Origin: Pseudocalidococcus azoricus BACA0444 | GTDB taxonomy: Bacteria > Cyanobacteriota > Cyanobacteriia > Thermosynechococcales > Thermosynechococcaceae | Length of the DNA: 64,000 bases | Assembly (NCBI RefSeq): GCF_031729055.1 | Contig: NZ_JAVMIP010000002.1 | Span: 124,001-188,000 of the forward strand | Direction of reading: 5' to 3' | Shown here: positions 28,490-38,756 of the stretch, in pieces | How positions within the stretch are numbered: the stretch's first letter is position 1 | Layout of the letters: every line of letters begins with the position of its first letter | Notes under the pieces: generated by a model | The model's input: the letters and a program-made list of their open reading frames with translations, nothing else | Database searches by the model: none | What the model was told of the DNA's origin: nothing | Translations under genes and position numbers: made by a program

Positions 28490-29266
28490 ATGCTCGATTT
28501 GACTGGAAAATTTGCCTTAGTAACTGGAATTGCCAATAATCGCTCTATTGCCTGGGCCATTGCTCAACAACTCCACCAGGCCGGGGCTGAACTGGCAATC
28601 ACCTTTTTACCCGATGAGCGCGGCCGGAGTGAACAAAAAGTCCGAGAACTGGTTGAACCCTTGAATCCCAGTTTGCTTTTGCCCCTAGATGTCCAACAGC
28701 CAGCCTTAATCTCCAATCTATACCAAGCTATCCAGGCCAAGTGGGGCCGCCTCGATACCCTGATTCATTGTCTTGCCTTTGCCAATAAGGATGATTTGGG
28801 GGGTGATTTTAGTGCTGTCTCCCAGGATGGTTTTAACCTTGCCCTTGATGTCAGCGCCTATTCCTTGATTAGCCTCGCTCAGGCGGCCAAACCCTTAATG
28901 ACCAGTGGCGGCTCGATCATAACCTTGACTTACTTAGGGGGAGTCCGGGTAATTCCTAACTACAACGTCATGGGCATTGCCAAAGCAGCCTTAGAAATGA
29001 ATGTCCGTTACTTAGCCGCCGAGTTTGGCCCCCAACAGGTCCGGGTTAATGCCATTTCTGCTGGCCCCATTCGGACCTTAGCCTCTTCTGCCGTGGGCGG
29101 GATATTAGACATGATCCATCACGTTGAAGCCACCGCTCCCTTACGCCGCACTGTTACCCAAACTGAAGTCGGTCAAACCGCCGCCTTCTTAAGTAGCGAT
29201 CTGTCTAGTGGGATGACCGGACAAGTGATCTATGTAGATGCGGGTTATTCGATTATGGGGATGTAA
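28490..29266 (+). CDS. fabI: Enoyl-[acyl-carrier-protein] reductase (NADH)
   Basis: This 258-aa FabI catalyses the last step of each fatty-acid elongation cycle. It starts MLDLTGKFALVTGIANNRSI, has the FabI-specific catalytic spacing Y-x6-K (YNVMGIAK) and ends YVDAGYSIMGM. The ATG at 28490 matches the family's N-terminus. An in-frame TTG ten codons earlier lacks support. Confidence 0.96.
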   Translation: MLDLTGKFALVTGIANNRSIAWAIAQQLHQAGAELAITFLPDERGRSEQKVRELVEPLNPSLLLPLDVQQPALISNLYQAIQAKWGRLDTLIHCLAFANKDDLGGDFSAVSQDGFNLALDVSAYSLISLAQAAKPLMTSGGSIITLTYLGGVRVIPNYNVMGIAKAALEMNVRYLAAEFGPQQVRVNAISAGPIRTLASSAVGGILDMIHHVEATAPLRRTVTQTEVGQTAAFLSSDLSSGMTGQVIYVDAGYSIMGM

Positions 29267-29368
29267 CTGCCTCCAGATTTGAGTATCTTTGTAAGTCAGT
29301 CCTAAAATTAACCTGGCCTGGTTCAAATAGCCCCTTATAATAATTGGCAATCAACTGGATCAAAAACA

Positions 29369-31666
29369 ATGCGAATTTTAGTTACAGGCGGTACAGGATT
29401 CATTGGCTCTCATCTGGTTGATCGGCTGATGGAGGCGGGCGATGAAGTGATTTGCCTGGACAATTATTTTACAGGAGACAAGTCAAATATTCAGCACTGG
29501 TTAGGCAATCCCAATTTTGAACTGATTCGCCATGATGTCACCGAGCCGATTCGCTTGGAAGTTGAGCAAATTTATCACCTGGCCTGTCCGGCTTCTCCGG
29601 TGCATTATCAATACAATCCCGTGAAAACCATTAAAACGAATGTCATGGGAACCCTGAATATGCTTGGCCTGGCTAAACGGATCAAGGCCCGGTTTCTCTT
29701 AGCTTCCACCTCGGAAGTCTATGGCGATCCAAAAGTGCATCCCCAAACCGAAGACTATTGGGGCAATGTCAATCCCATCGGAATTCGCAGTTGTTACGAC
29801 GAAGGAAAACGGGTTGCGGAAACTCTCACGTTTGATTACCAACGCCAAAATAATGTAGATGTACGGGTGATCCGGATTTTTAACAGCTTAACTGGGGATC
29901 AAAATGTTCTGTATTATCAAGGGGATAAACTCTATTACGAATCCTTTGCTGACTGTTATAACCGCATCCATGAGGATATTTCTCAAGTCTCTGTGCCATG
30001 TTTCGATCAAAAAACAGGAGCAATGTCACTGCGGCCAATTTCGGCGATCTGGAAGCATAAAGTTACTAAAAAGGGCTACGAAATTACAACTACTTGGGGC
30101 AAGAAAGTTAAAATCACCGCCGATCATAGTCTCTTTACCTGTGATCAGCAGGGATTACCGCAGCCTGTGTTTGGCCATGACTTAAATGTGGGCGATTTGG
30201 TAGCTGTGCCCCATTACATTCCCTTTGTGGAGCAAGAGTTAACGCCCTTTTATATTTCGGATCAACTTAGCTCGCAACGCTTGTCCATTGTCAGTCAGGA
30301 TGTAATCTCACATTTGGAAACATTCCGTGACAAAATCTATGACTATCTCAAACAGAAAGGGATTAGCAGTCGTCAACGCTTTGCCAATCTTAAACGCTAC
30401 GAAACATTTAATCGCATTCCCCTGGAGCTTTGGCACTATTTAGACCTACCAATTACCCCCAAAGAGCAGATTGTTGGCTATCAGTCCACCAAGGTCATCA
30501 ATAACTACATTGAAAATATCCCTGGTTTGCTCTGGTTTTTAGGGTTTTATTTAGCAGAAGGATGTCTCATTCACAGCGAAAAAGATCGTCAATTGTTGTT
30601 TAGCTCGAATCTGAAATATTTGCAGAAACTCGTCCATGTGACCCAAGACCTTTTCGGCTATGACTGTGATATTCGCTTGGATCAATCTGGGAAACGTGCC
30701 CCCTGCGTTCACATTCGCTCCAAAGTAATCGTAGATTTGGTCATTAATGCCTTCCAATTTGGCCAAAAACTCAGTCCGGAAAAAGACATTCCAACTTGGA
30801 TTTTGCAACTCCCTGCTGAACAACTGATTCATTTTCTCCACGGCTTTTGGGAAGGGGACGGCAATCATGATGCGAAAACCACAGGCTCGTTGCTGATCTT
30901 TAATAGTTCCAGCCTTAAGATCATCGAAAAACTAGTCTTGATTTTGGCCAAGTTTGGCATTATTGGCAGTGTTTCAGAGTTCTATACCACAGTTTATAAA
31001 GGGGCTGAAAAACAGTTCAAATCCTATCGCATTACAGTTCAGGGCCTGGATGATTATAATATTTTGAATTTGGGACGGGTGCAGCAAAAACTCCAAGCAA
31101 AGATAACGGGCAATCTGGCCTGGGCAAAGGTGAAAACCATTCAAGAATTTGAGATTGATGAAGCAGTTTATGATTTTTCAGTTCCCGATGCTGAGAATTT
31201 TATTGGCGGAACTGGCTGCGTCTGCTGTCACAACACCTATGGCCCTCGGATGCAGGTGAATGATGGGCGAGTTGTCAGTAATTTTATTGTCCAGGCCCTG
31301 CAAGGAATTCCCTTAACGGTCTATGGGGATGGCTCCCAAACCCGGAGTTTCTGTTATGTTTCAGATCTCGTTGAAGGGATGATCCGGCTGATGAATGGTG
31401 AACAGCCTGGCCCGATCAATATTGGCAATCCTGATGAATACACCGTGTTAGAACTCGCCCAAAAGATCCAGGCCATTATTGATCCGACTGTGGCGATTCA
31501 GTTTAATCCCCTGCCCTCTGATGATCCCCAACGCCGTCAACCGGATATTACCAAGGCGCGGACATTTCTTGGCTGGGAACCCCAAGTCCCCTTAGAAACG
31601 GGCTTAAATTTGACCATTCCTGATTTTCGGTCGCGGCTGATTAAGTTAGGTAAAATTCCTGGCTAG
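29369..31666 (+). CDS. UDP-glucuronate decarboxylase (UDP-xylose synthase) containing an intein
   Basis: The 765-codon frame is an extended SDR interrupted by an in-frame intein. N-extein residues 1-172 hold the NAD motif GGTGFIG (7-13), [10 protein letters not shown] and the catalytic SCYDEGK with Y143 and K147, ending VIRIFN. C-extein residues 623-765 resume [18 protein letters not shown] and contain [20 protein letters not shown]. Splicing would give a 315-aa enzyme, the normal size for UXS, which converts UDP-glucuronate to UDP-xylose for surface polysaccharides. The insertion lies inside the otherwise invariant RIFNTYGPRM motif, so the unspliced form should be inactive (inferred). Confidence 0.95.
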   Translation: MRILVTGGTGFIGSHLVDRLMEAGDEVICLDNYFTGDKSNIQHWLGNPNFELIRHDVTEPIRLEVEQIYHLACPASPVHYQYNPVKTIKTNVMGTLNMLGLAKRIKARFLLASTSEVYGDPKVHPQTEDYWGNVNPIGIRSCYDEGKRVAETLTFDYQRQNNVDVRVIRIFNSLTGDQNVLYYQGDKLYYESFADCYNRIHEDISQVSVPCFDQKTGAMSLRPISAIWKHKVTKKGYEITTTWGKKVKITADHSLFTCDQQGLPQPVFGHDLNVGDLVAVPHYIPFVEQELTPFYISDQLSSQRLSIVSQDVISHLETFRDKIYDYLKQKGISSRQRFANLKRYETFNRIPLELWHYLDLPITPKEQIVGYQSTKVINNYIENIPGLLWFLGFYLAEGCLIHSEKDRQLLFSSNLKYLQKLVHVTQDLFGYDCDIRLDQSGKRAPCVHIRSKVIVDLVINAFQFGQKLSPEKDIPTWILQLPAEQLIHFLHGFWEGDGNHDAKTTGSLLIFNSSSLKIIEKLVLILAKFGIIGSVSEFYTTVYKGAEKQFKSYRITVQGLDDYNILNLGRVQQKLQAKITGNLAWAKVKTIQEFEIDEAVYDFSVPDAENFIGGTGCVCCHNTYGPRMQVNDGRVVSNFIVQALQGIPLTVYGDGSQTRSFCYVSDLVEGMIRLMNGEQPGPINIGNPDEYTVLELAQKIQAIIDPTVAIQFNPLPSDDPQRRQPDITKARTFLGWEPQVPLETGLNLTIPDFRSRLIKLGKIPG
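29885..31234 (+). mobile_element. LAGLIDADG-endonuclease intein, 450 aa
   Basis: The insert begins Ser1 ([11 protein letters not shown]), a block A with Ser instead of the commoner Cys. Block B is [10 protein letters not shown] (T78, H81). LAGLIDADG motifs are [12 protein letters not shown] (215-226) and [13 protein letters not shown] (314-326). Block F is [13 protein letters not shown] (428-440), and block G ends CCHN with penultimate His449 and Asn450. The +1 extein residue is Thr. All splicing residues are present and both endonuclease motifs retain acidic residues, so it looks active for splicing and possibly for homing. Confidence 0.95.
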
Positions 31667-31722
31667 AATACTTCTTGACTTGACTCCTCGCTCCTCCCTG
31701 CTCTTTTCTCTCTTCTGAACCC

Positions 31723-32217
31723 GTGCCTGAAATTATTTCCTTAGCCCCCCCAGAAATTGATGCTCTCGACTTAAGGGCTGTGAACAACTGCCTCCAGGCC
31801 TGGTTAGCCAGTCCAGATATTACCGTTCATGAGCAGCAACTTGGCCTTGAGATTACCTATCCCCGCCCCCCGGAAGAACCCGGCCTGGAACTGTCAGAAT
31901 TAGCTCCGGTGCGGCTGTGGTTTATTGCCCTCGATAGTCGGTATCCCTGGTTGCCGTTTTTTCTGGATTGGCGCAATGGCGAATTGGTGCGTTACGCGGC
32001 GATGCTGATTCCCCATCAATTTAGTCGGCAACAGGGCATTCAGTTTAACCCCCAAGGCCTGGATATTTTTGTGATGCATAAAGCCCTAATCCTCTGGGAC
32101 TGGTTAGAAAGCCATAAACTACCTGGAGAACGGCGGATTCGCTCGCTGGCGGAAATGTTTGGGTATGAGCTCGATCACGATTTTTTTCAGGTGTTACGGG
32201 ATCGTGGGCCAGTTTAG
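31723..32217 (+). CDS. crr6: CRR6-family NDH-1 assembly factor
   Basis: This 164-aa soluble protein matches the cyanobacterial/chloroplast CRR6 (DUF1817) family. Landmarks are VRLWFIALDSRYPWLPFFLDW, RYAAMLIPHQFS and LDIFVMHKALILWDWL. In plants CRR6 is needed for maturation of the NdhI-containing subcomplex of photosynthetic NDH-1. GTG at 31723 is the start giving the family N-terminus. It is convergent with the amino-acid ABC ATPase gene. Confidence 0.88.
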   Translation: MPEIISLAPPEIDALDLRAVNNCLQAWLASPDITVHEQQLGLEITYPRPPEEPGLELSELAPVRLWFIALDSRYPWLPFFLDWRNGELVRYAAMLIPHQFSRQQGIQFNPQGLDIFVMHKALILWDWLESHKLPGERRIRSLAEMFGYELDHDFFQVLRDRGPV

Positions 32218-32224
32218 ATAATTC

Positions 32225-32995
32225 CTACGGAATGATTTGGGACAGGAATTGCTGGGTGCGCTCCATTTGGGGTTGATAAAAAAACTTTTGGGGTGGGGCC
32301 ATCTCAATAATTTGCCCCTGATCCATAAAGACCACCTGATCCGCCACCTCTCGGGCAAACCCGACCTCATGGGTGACAATCACCATCGTCATGCCACTGG
32401 CAACCAGGCCCCGCATCGCATCCAACACTTCCCGCACCATTTCCGGGTCTAGGGCTGAAGTCGGTTCATCAAAGAGCATAATTTTCGGCTGCATTGCTAA
32501 GGCCCGCGCTATCGCGACCCGTTGTTGTTGCCCTCCCGAAAGCTGGCCTGGAAACTTATGAGCCTGTTCTAAAATTCCCACCCGCTCCAACAGTTGCAAG
32601 GCAATCTCTTCCCGTTTTGTTTTTGACCAGCCCCTGACCCAGCGCGGTGCCAAGGTAATATTCTGCAAGATCGTCAAATGGGGAAATAAATTAAACTGCT
32701 GAAACACCATCCCCACTTCCCGGCGAATGTGTTCAATATTCTCTCCGTTTTCCACAGTCCCAGCCAAGACCATCCCATCAATGACAATCTCCCCAGACTG
32801 AAACTCCTCTAGAGCATTAAATGTCCGAATAAAGGTGGATTTTCCCGAACCAGAGGGCCCCATAATCACCACCACTTGCCCCAGTTCGACCCTTAAACTC
32901 ACGCCTTTAAGAGCGTGAAAATTGCCATACCACTTGTGCACATCTGTGGCAACAATGATTGGGCCTGGAGCAGAAATTTCAGGAGAATCGGGCAT
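32225..32995 (-). CDS. bgtA: Polar amino-acid ABC transporter ATP-binding protein (BgtA/GlnQ-like)
   Basis: This 256-aa ATPase has Walker A GPSGSGKST (46-54), signature LSGGQQQR, Walker B IMLFDEPTSALD and MVIVTHEVGFA, and the HisP/GlnQ-specific HIRREVGMVFQQFNLFPHLT. In cyanobacteria BgtA energises the basic amino acid/glutamine and N-I systems. It begins 9 bp after hemA on the same strand. The matching permease type lies 26 kb away at 58.5 kb. Confidence 0.9.
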   Translation of the reverse strand: MPDSPEISAPGPIIVATDVHKWYGNFHALKGVSLRVELGQVVVIMGPSGSGKSTFIRTFNALEEFQSGEIVIDGMVLAGTVENGENIEHIRREVGMVFQQFNLFPHLTILQNITLAPRWVRGWSKTKREEIALQLLERVGILEQAHKFPGQLSGGQQQRVAIARALAMQPKIMLFDEPTSALDPEMVREVLDAMRGLVASGMTMVIVTHEVGFAREVADQVVFMDQGQIIEMAPPQKFFYQPQMERTQQFLSQIIP

Positions 32996-33004
32996 GGGTT
33001 GGGG

Positions 33005-34285
33005 TTAGGTTTCCACCACATCCAGGTTAAATAATTCGTGGAGCGTTTGAATGGCCCGTTGGCGGCTGGCCAAATCCTGATCGGCCTGGAGTTGCACCGT
33101 TGGCTCATGGAGAATTTTGTTAATCATGGTGCGGGTCATGGCTTCAATTACCCCTTGGTGCTTCTCGGCAAATTCTGTCCCCAACCGTGAAAGGGCCTTT
33201 TCCAATTCTTGGGTGCGGATGGTTTCAATTTTGTTCCGTAAACAGCGAATAGTTGGAACTGCGGCGAGAGAATGCCACCAAGCATTAAAGTTAGCTAGTT
33301 CTTCCTCTAGCATCGCTTCAGCTTCGAGGGCCATGAGGCGGCGGGCTTCCTGGTTTTGGGCAACCACAGATTCCAGATCATCCACATTAAACAACTGCAC
33401 TTGAGTTAATTCGGTAACATTGGCATGAACATTTCGCGGTACAGCAATGTCAATGATGGATAAGAGCCGCCCATTGTTGATGACCTGCGCTAAGGCATCT
33501 CGCTCTAAAATTGGCTCTGTGGCTGCTGTTCCGGTAAAGACTAAATCGGCACTGGCAACAACGGGCAATAAATCCACCATGACGTGGAGATCAAACTCTG
33601 CTTCTGGAAACTGTTGCGCTAACTCGCGGGCCCGTTCTAGGGTACGGTTGACAATCACCATCTGCTGGACATTGCGAGCGAGTAAATGCTGGACAACTAA
33701 GCGGGACATTTTACCAGCCCCGATGATGGCAATTCGACAGTTGGGTAAATTATTAATCCGCAAATCCGCGAGTTCTACAGCCGCCGAACTAATCGAGACG
33801 GCCCCAGTGCCAATATTGGTATCAGTTCGCACCCGCTTGCCCGCAGCGATGGCATCTTTGAAGAGGCGATTAAGGATTGGCCCGACGCCTTTATACTGCT
33901 GCCCCAGTTGGTGGGCCCGTTTAACTTGGGAGAGAATTTGCCCCTCCCCGAGTACTAAACTGTCCAGGCCCGCCGCAACGCGCATCAGGTGCATGATCGC
34001 ATCTTGGTGGAGGAGGATAAATAAGTAGGGCCGCAACTGACGTAGGGGACAATGACTCCACTCACTGAGGAACTGATTAACTTCTCGCACACCGTTATCC
34101 GTATCCGAAGTCACGATATAAATTTCCAGACGATTACAGGTACTGAGGATGGTTGCTTCTTGGATATGGGGATAGCTACACAAATGGCTCGTGGCTTTTT
34201 CCCGCACTTCCTCCGGCACACTCAGTTTTTCCCGCACTTCCACCGGGGCCGTTTTATGGGTCAAGCCAATGACAGCAATATTCAT
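33005..34285 (-). CDS. hemA: Glutamyl-tRNA reductase
   Basis: This 426-aa NADPH enzyme reduces glutamyl-tRNA to glutamate-1-semialdehyde, the first committed step to heme, chlorophyll and bilins. The catalytic Cys50 lies in [11 protein letters not shown]. The [17 protein letters not shown] signature and Rossmann region [13 protein letters not shown] follow, then a C-terminal dimerisation helix. It is the first gene before bgtA. Confidence 0.97.
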   Translation of the reverse strand: MNIAVIGLTHKTAPVEVREKLSVPEEVREKATSHLCSYPHIQEATILSTCNRLEIYIVTSDTDNGVREVNQFLSEWSHCPLRQLRPYLFILLHQDAIMHLMRVAAGLDSLVLGEGQILSQVKRAHQLGQQYKGVGPILNRLFKDAIAAGKRVRTDTNIGTGAVSISSAAVELADLRINNLPNCRIAIIGAGKMSRLVVQHLLARNVQQMVIVNRTLERARELAQQFPEAEFDLHVMVDLLPVVASADLVFTGTAATEPILERDALAQVINNGRLLSIIDIAVPRNVHANVTELTQVQLFNVDDLESVVAQNQEARRLMALEAEAMLEEELANFNAWWHSLAAVPTIRCLRNKIETIRTQELEKALSRLGTEFAEKHQGVIEAMTRTMINKILHEPTVQLQADQDLASRQRAIQTLHELFNLDVVET

Positions 34286-34458
34286 CAGTCTTTATCTCAG
34301 GGTGTAAATCTTTGGAATTTTAAAAGTTTTGCGCCTATGGCCTAATTTTATCCTATAGCGTTAGTCAGCACCTCAAGGACAGCCAGCCCTAGGGATTTAG
34401 CCCCAAAACATGGCCCCAGGATGTAACGGCCCGCAGTAGGACTAGCTTCCCAGACTGG

Positions 34459-35859
34459 TTATGGTTGCTGAGATTTGTCCTTAACGTTAAGGGGAATCTG
34501 GAGGTACTGGCTGAGGGCAGTGGCTAACCATTCAATTTCGGGATCACTGAGTAAGCCCTTACCCCCCAAATTATACTGACGAGTTCCGGCCCAAATAGTC
34601 AGTTCTGGTTGGACGGTGACGCGATCTCCATCACTATCTTTGGTGTAGTAGCGAACTTGGTGCTCAATTTTGGTGATTGAACTGCGGGGGCTAGGAGGTG
34701 TGCCTGATTTGCGAAAACCCAAGAGTTCATAGGTTTGGCTAATGGTGTCAGCGGTAATCTTTAGGCGGACTTGGCCCAAAAAACCAAACAAAACTACGCC
34801 GGCCATGCCAATTCCTGCTGCCCAAAACGGAATCGAGAATAAGCTAAAGGCCAGATTGATCGGGAAAGGAGCCAGAAGCGCAAACCCAGTCCAGAAAAAA
34901 ATAAACGAGTTCCAGGCCAAGGCAAAAGCCCCCAGAAAGACTAGCCCTGCAACTCCTCCCCCCCCTTGAGTACGCACTGGCGGAATAATTATCTCTAGTT
35001 CATCACTTTTTTCTATCCAGATAACCTTACTGTGCTCTGGCTGGCTCAGTTGACTATGGAATATCCCCTGATTTTGGCTGTTGTTAAGTTCCCTCAGTGC
35101 AGCCTGGGCAGAAGTCAACCGTTTATCCAGGCCGGGTTCGACCAAATGTTGTAACCAAATTATCAAGCCAGGGGAAAGGTTGACCAAATTGCTAAATTGT
35201 AGGCGTTGATTTGCTTGGGCTATGTCGGCGGGATTTTGGCCACTGGCTAAGTGAATCAGGGTTGCACCCAAGGCATAGAGGTCAGAGGCAGGGACAGATC
35301 GGCCGCCAAATTGTTCTGGAGGCATGTAGCCATAGGTACCAACAACGGTGCGGGTGGAGCCAGAAATTACCGTCTGGACGGCCCCAAAATCAACGAGGTA
35401 GGCCTGTTGACGGGCTTCATCCCAGAGAATATTGCTGGGTTTAATATCCCGATGAATCACGGGCGGGGAATGGCTGTGGAGATAAATCAAAATATCCAGT
35501 AATTGTTTGGCCAGGGTTTTGAGTTGGGGTTCTGTCCACAGGCGGCCGGCAGTAAGAGACTGGGCTAGGGATGGGGCGGGAATATAATCTTGCACAAGGG
35601 CAAACCCCTGGCCCGAAGATAAGCTGATCTCAAAACCATCCCGATACTTAGGAATTGCTGGGTGATAGAGGGCCTGGAGGACTTGGGTTTCTCGCTCGAA
35701 CAGTTGCACATCTTCCCAGGCCATGTCCTCGCCAAAACTCAGCCGCTTGAGGATACATTCATCAGAGGTTTTTATATCCCTGACTCGATAGGTGCGCTTG
35801 CCCGGTTGCCGGCCCAATTCTGCAATAACTTCATACCGCCCCCCCAAGATTTCAGCCAT
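34459..35859 (-). CDS. Ser/Thr protein kinase with C-terminal membrane segments
   Basis: This 466-aa protein has an N-terminal Hanks-type kinase domain: the ATP Lys in CILKRL (about K38), catalytic HRDIKPSN (136-143), metal-binding DFG (157-159) and GTYGYMPPEQF. The glycine-rich loop is degenerate (ELGRQPGKRTY). The C-terminal half has two hydrophobic segments and a soluble tail containing EIEWLATALSQYL, a pattern frequent in cyanobacterial SpkB/SpkF-type kinases. The ATG at 35859 is chosen over a TTG five codons upstream. Targets unknown. Confidence 0.9.
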   Translation of the reverse strand: MAEILGGRYEVIAELGRQPGKRTYRVRDIKTSDECILKRLSFGEDMAWEDVQLFERETQVLQALYHPAIPKYRDGFEISLSSGQGFALVQDYIPAPSLAQSLTAGRLWTEPQLKTLAKQLLDILIYLHSHSPPVIHRDIKPSNILWDEARQQAYLVDFGAVQTVISGSTRTVVGTYGYMPPEQFGGRSVPASDLYALGATLIHLASGQNPADIAQANQRLQFSNLVNLSPGLIIWLQHLVEPGLDKRLTSAQAALRELNNSQNQGIFHSQLSQPEHSKVIWIEKSDELEIIIPPVRTQGGGGVAGLVFLGAFALAWNSFIFFWTGFALLAPFPINLAFSLFSIPFWAAGIGMAGVVLFGFLGQVRLKITADTISQTYELLGFRKSGTPPSPRSSITKIEHQVRYYTKDSDGDRVTVQPELTIWAGTRQYNLGGKGLLSDPEIEWLATALSQYLQIPLNVKDKSQQP

Positions 35860-35892
35860 TGCCTCAACTCCCAAATTTTGCGGTTGGGGATA

Positions 35893-37416
35893 CTAACTAC
35901 TCAATAATGCCTCAACAAACTCATAACTCGAAAAAGGGCGTAAATCCTTAATTCCTTCCCCGGCCCCAATGAAGCGAATCGGTAAGCCTAGCTCTTGGAC
36001 TACGGCGAGGGCCACTCCCCCTTTGGCTGTGCCATCGAGTTTGGTAATCACTACCCCTGTTAATTGAGCCGCTTCCGCAAACACCTGGGCCTGGCGCAAT
36101 CCATTTTGTCCGAGGGTAGCATCTAAAACCAAGAGGGATTCAATGTGGGCATCGGGAGCTTTCTTATCCACAATCCGGCGAATTTTCTTGAGTTCTTCCA
36201 TCAGATTTTGTTTGTTCTGCAACCGGCCGGCCGTATCAATCAAGAGCAATTCACAGTGGCGGGATTGGGCTGCACTAATGCCATCAAAGACCACCGCCGC
36301 CGGATCTGTATTTTTGCCAGGGTTAGCAATCACCTCGACTCCACTGCGAGCGGCCCAAATTTTCACCTGTTCCACTGCCGCGGCCCGAAATGTATCCGCC
36401 GCCGCCACTAAGCAGGGATAACCCGATGTACTGGCCACATGGGCGATTTTGCCAATGGTTGTGGTTTTGCCGACTCCATTCACCCCCGTCATCAGCCAAA
36501 TATTCAACCGTTGTTTTTGGGGGGCAAAGTTGGGATCATAGCCATTTTGGAATGGTTCTTCGAGGACATCCCGGAGAATTTGTTTGAGGTAGTCTATGGC
36601 CTGGTCGGCGGGGAGGGCATCTTGACGGATTTTGGTTTGCAGGGCCTGAATAATTTTGTCTGTGGCTGCGACTCCAACATCGGCCTGGAGCAAAAGGGAT
36701 TCAATATCTTCAACCGCATCAGCCCCTAATGGCCCACGCCCAACAACGGCTTTGAGTTGATTCACCAGGCCCCGACGAGTTTTACCTAAGCCCTGGCGGA
36801 GTTTTTGCAACCAAGTAATTTCTTCAAGATCCACATCTTCGGGACGGCGACCCTGGCTGGCCAAGACTTCTGCTGACCACAAAAAGCCTTCATCGAGGGC
36901 CAAGGGGATTGCGTCTGGCTCAGTTGTCGGTGTCGGTGTTGCTGGGACAGTTAAATCGGTTATTTCACCCACTGGAGTTTCAGGAGAAGGGAGGGGTGGG
37001 GAGTCAGGGGCTGTGGTGACGCTAATTTCGGGCTGTGAGGGGGCTTCAGGGATGTTTGTGGCTGAGTCTTGGGGTGTTGGAGGATTATCTGGGGGGGGAG
37101 CAATAACCGGGGAAGGAAAATTTTCTGTTGGGTGATTAACTGCTTCAGGGGCGGCTGTGGGAGTGTCAAGGCTGGGGGCCTGGCGGGCTTGGATATTCTG
37201 AAAGGCTGTTTTAGCCCAGGCCAGGTAATCCACTTTAGGTTCCGGTTCCGGTGTAGCTTCTGGTTCAGGGGGCGCAATCGGAGAGTCAGGGGGAAGTTTT
37301 GTTGTTGCCTCTGGGTCAGGTGTTTCTGGAGCCTCTGTCACAGAAGATGCCGGTTGGTTCTCGACAGTCGCATTTTCCTCAGTTTTACCCAATGCACGGC
37401 GAAACCAGTTAAACAC
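35893..37416 (-). CDS. ftsY: Signal recognition particle receptor FtsY
   Basis: This 507-aa SRP receptor has a long N-terminal Pro/Glu/Thr/Ala-rich acidic A domain (about 1-170) and a C-terminal NG GTPase domain with GVNGVGKTTTIGK, DTAGRLQNK and TKLDGTAKGG. It docks ribosome-SRP complexes at the membrane. GTG at 37416 (MFNWFRRALG) is chosen because GAGG lies about 8 nt upstream and the amphipathic start fits the family. A TTG four codons earlier is less likely. Confidence 0.95.
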   Translation of the reverse strand: MFNWFRRALGKTEENATVENQPASSVTEAPETPDPEATTKLPPDSPIAPPEPEATPEPEPKVDYLAWAKTAFQNIQARQAPSLDTPTAAPEAVNHPTENFPSPVIAPPPDNPPTPQDSATNIPEAPSQPEISVTTAPDSPPLPSPETPVGEITDLTVPATPTPTTEPDAIPLALDEGFLWSAEVLASQGRRPEDVDLEEITWLQKLRQGLGKTRRGLVNQLKAVVGRGPLGADAVEDIESLLLQADVGVAATDKIIQALQTKIRQDALPADQAIDYLKQILRDVLEEPFQNGYDPNFAPQKQRLNIWLMTGVNGVGKTTTIGKIAHVASTSGYPCLVAAADTFRAAAVEQVKIWAARSGVEVIANPGKNTDPAAVVFDGISAAQSRHCELLLIDTAGRLQNKQNLMEELKKIRRIVDKKAPDAHIESLLVLDATLGQNGLRQAQVFAEAAQLTGVVITKLDGTAKGGVALAVVQELGLPIRFIGAGEGIKDLRPFSSYEFVEALLSS

Positions 37417-37475
37417 GAGCAACCTCAACTCAGGTGGATGAACAGCTTTGTTTCCTTAGCTTACAAGAATTACCG

Positions 37476-38750
37476 TTATCCCTGATTTCCCCCCGCCTCC
37501 AGATAAGCTCTCACCCAGGCCCTAGCTTCCATTGGGGTCATTAAGTTCCCTTGGGCTTGAGCTTCAAGAACATACTGAAGAATTTCACCAATCAGGGGGC
37601 CGGGTGTTAAGCCAAAGTCTTGAATTAAATCTGCTCCAGTCAACAAACAAGGGGGGTGGGCAATCGGGTTTTCCGGATCAAGCCAGGCCTGGTGCAGGGA
37701 TTCAATCTTTTCTGGGGCAATACCACTCCCAACCGCCAACAAGACTAATCCCGGCCAGGCCCGATCAATCTGACGAAACAGGAAAAATTGCCAACGGCGA
37801 TCATCGGCCAAGCAGGGGGTTAATTGGGACAGACTGGCTAAAAGGGCTTGAATGAGTTTGATTTCGCGGTTGCTATAGGTGAGGCAGCTGAGGGTCTGTT
37901 GAATGATGGTTGGTTCCGGTTGGGAGTGGAGTAAACAGGCCAACTTGCTGAGGTTGCCAAGGGTGCGTTTGCGAGGTTCCCCAGGCCCGGGATTAGTCAG
38001 CAAGGGTTCGGCTAAAAATGAGTCTAAATTTTGCCACTGAGGAGCTTTATCGCGCTGCCATGTTTCCAGTCGGGCTAGATTTTGTAAACCAGTCTCATCA
38101 ATTTGGGGCAACCAATGGGCAAACCCACCATCTTCCCAGGCCCAGCGCAGATAGACATGGCTTTGGGGACTGGCGAACAAATAACTCAGTTCAGTTCTAA
38201 TCCGTTCTGGGGCGACTTGGGCTAGTTGCCGGGCTGTGGTTTGGAGGGCTTGCCGGGTAGCGGGTGTAATCGTAAATCCCAATTGACTGGCCTGGCGGTA
38301 GGCCCGCAACACCCGCAGCGGATCATCACGCAAATTTTCCTGAGAAATCATCCGCATTTGTTGCTGGGCTATATCGACACATCCCTGGAGCGGATCGATA
38401 ATCTCTTGAGTTTGGGGATGGTAGGCAATGGCATTAATCGTAAAATCGCGCCGGTGTAAATCGGTTTCTAGGGAATCTCCCACCTGTTGGGCAAAGTCAA
38501 GGGTGGCCTGGGGAAAGACAATCCGGGCAATGGCGCGCACCTGATCCAAGATCACAAAACTAGCACCATATTTCCGGGCTAACTGTTGGGCCAAGGGAAT
38601 AGCTGGGGCAGGAGTAACAAAATCTAAATCTAAATCCCCTTGGACAATCCCCCGTAAGCCATCCCGCACCGCCCCACCAACCAAATAAGTCCCGGCCGGC
38701 AAATCATCAACCGCAATTGGCCAATCAGTGGGATCGAGGGGATTCATCAT
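37476..38750 (-). CDS. cca: CCA tRNA nucleotidyltransferase / poly(A) polymerase family
   Basis: This 424-aa class II nucleotidyltransferase has LVGGAVRDGL (23-32), the catalytic Asp pair in GDLDLDFV (38-45), RRDFTINAIAYHP and DPLRVLRAYR. It adds or repairs the tRNA 3' CCA, or only CC/A if cyanobacterial activities are split. It is 6 bp downstream of the NADAR gene. Confidence 0.92.
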   Translation of the reverse strand: MMNPLDPTDWPIAVDDLPAGTYLVGGAVRDGLRGIVQGDLDLDFVTPAPAIPLAQQLARKYGASFVILDQVRAIARIVFPQATLDFAQQVGDSLETDLHRRDFTINAIAYHPQTQEIIDPLQGCVDIAQQQMRMISQENLRDDPLRVLRAYRQASQLGFTITPATRQALQTTARQLAQVAPERIRTELSYLFASPQSHVYLRWAWEDGGFAHWLPQIDETGLQNLARLETWQRDKAPQWQNLDSFLAEPLLTNPGPGEPRKRTLGNLSKLACLLHSQPEPTIIQQTLSCLTYSNREIKLIQALLASLSQLTPCLADDRRWQFFLFRQIDRAWPGLVLLAVGSGIAPEKIESLHQAWLDPENPIAHPPCLLTGADLIQDFGLTPGPLIGEILQYVLEAQAQGNLMTPMEARAWVRAYLEAGGNQG

Positions 38751-38756
38751 AGGGTT

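Noticed and set aside
29322..29341. TATAAT before the intein-containing gene as a full promoter
   Set aside because: The -10 is good but no -35 lies at suitable distance, so it was not listed as a promoter.
34354..34371. TATAGCGTTA near 34.36 kb as a fourth MITE
   Set aside because: Only the first 10 bases match. The following GTCAGCACC does not align with the family and no opposite end is found.
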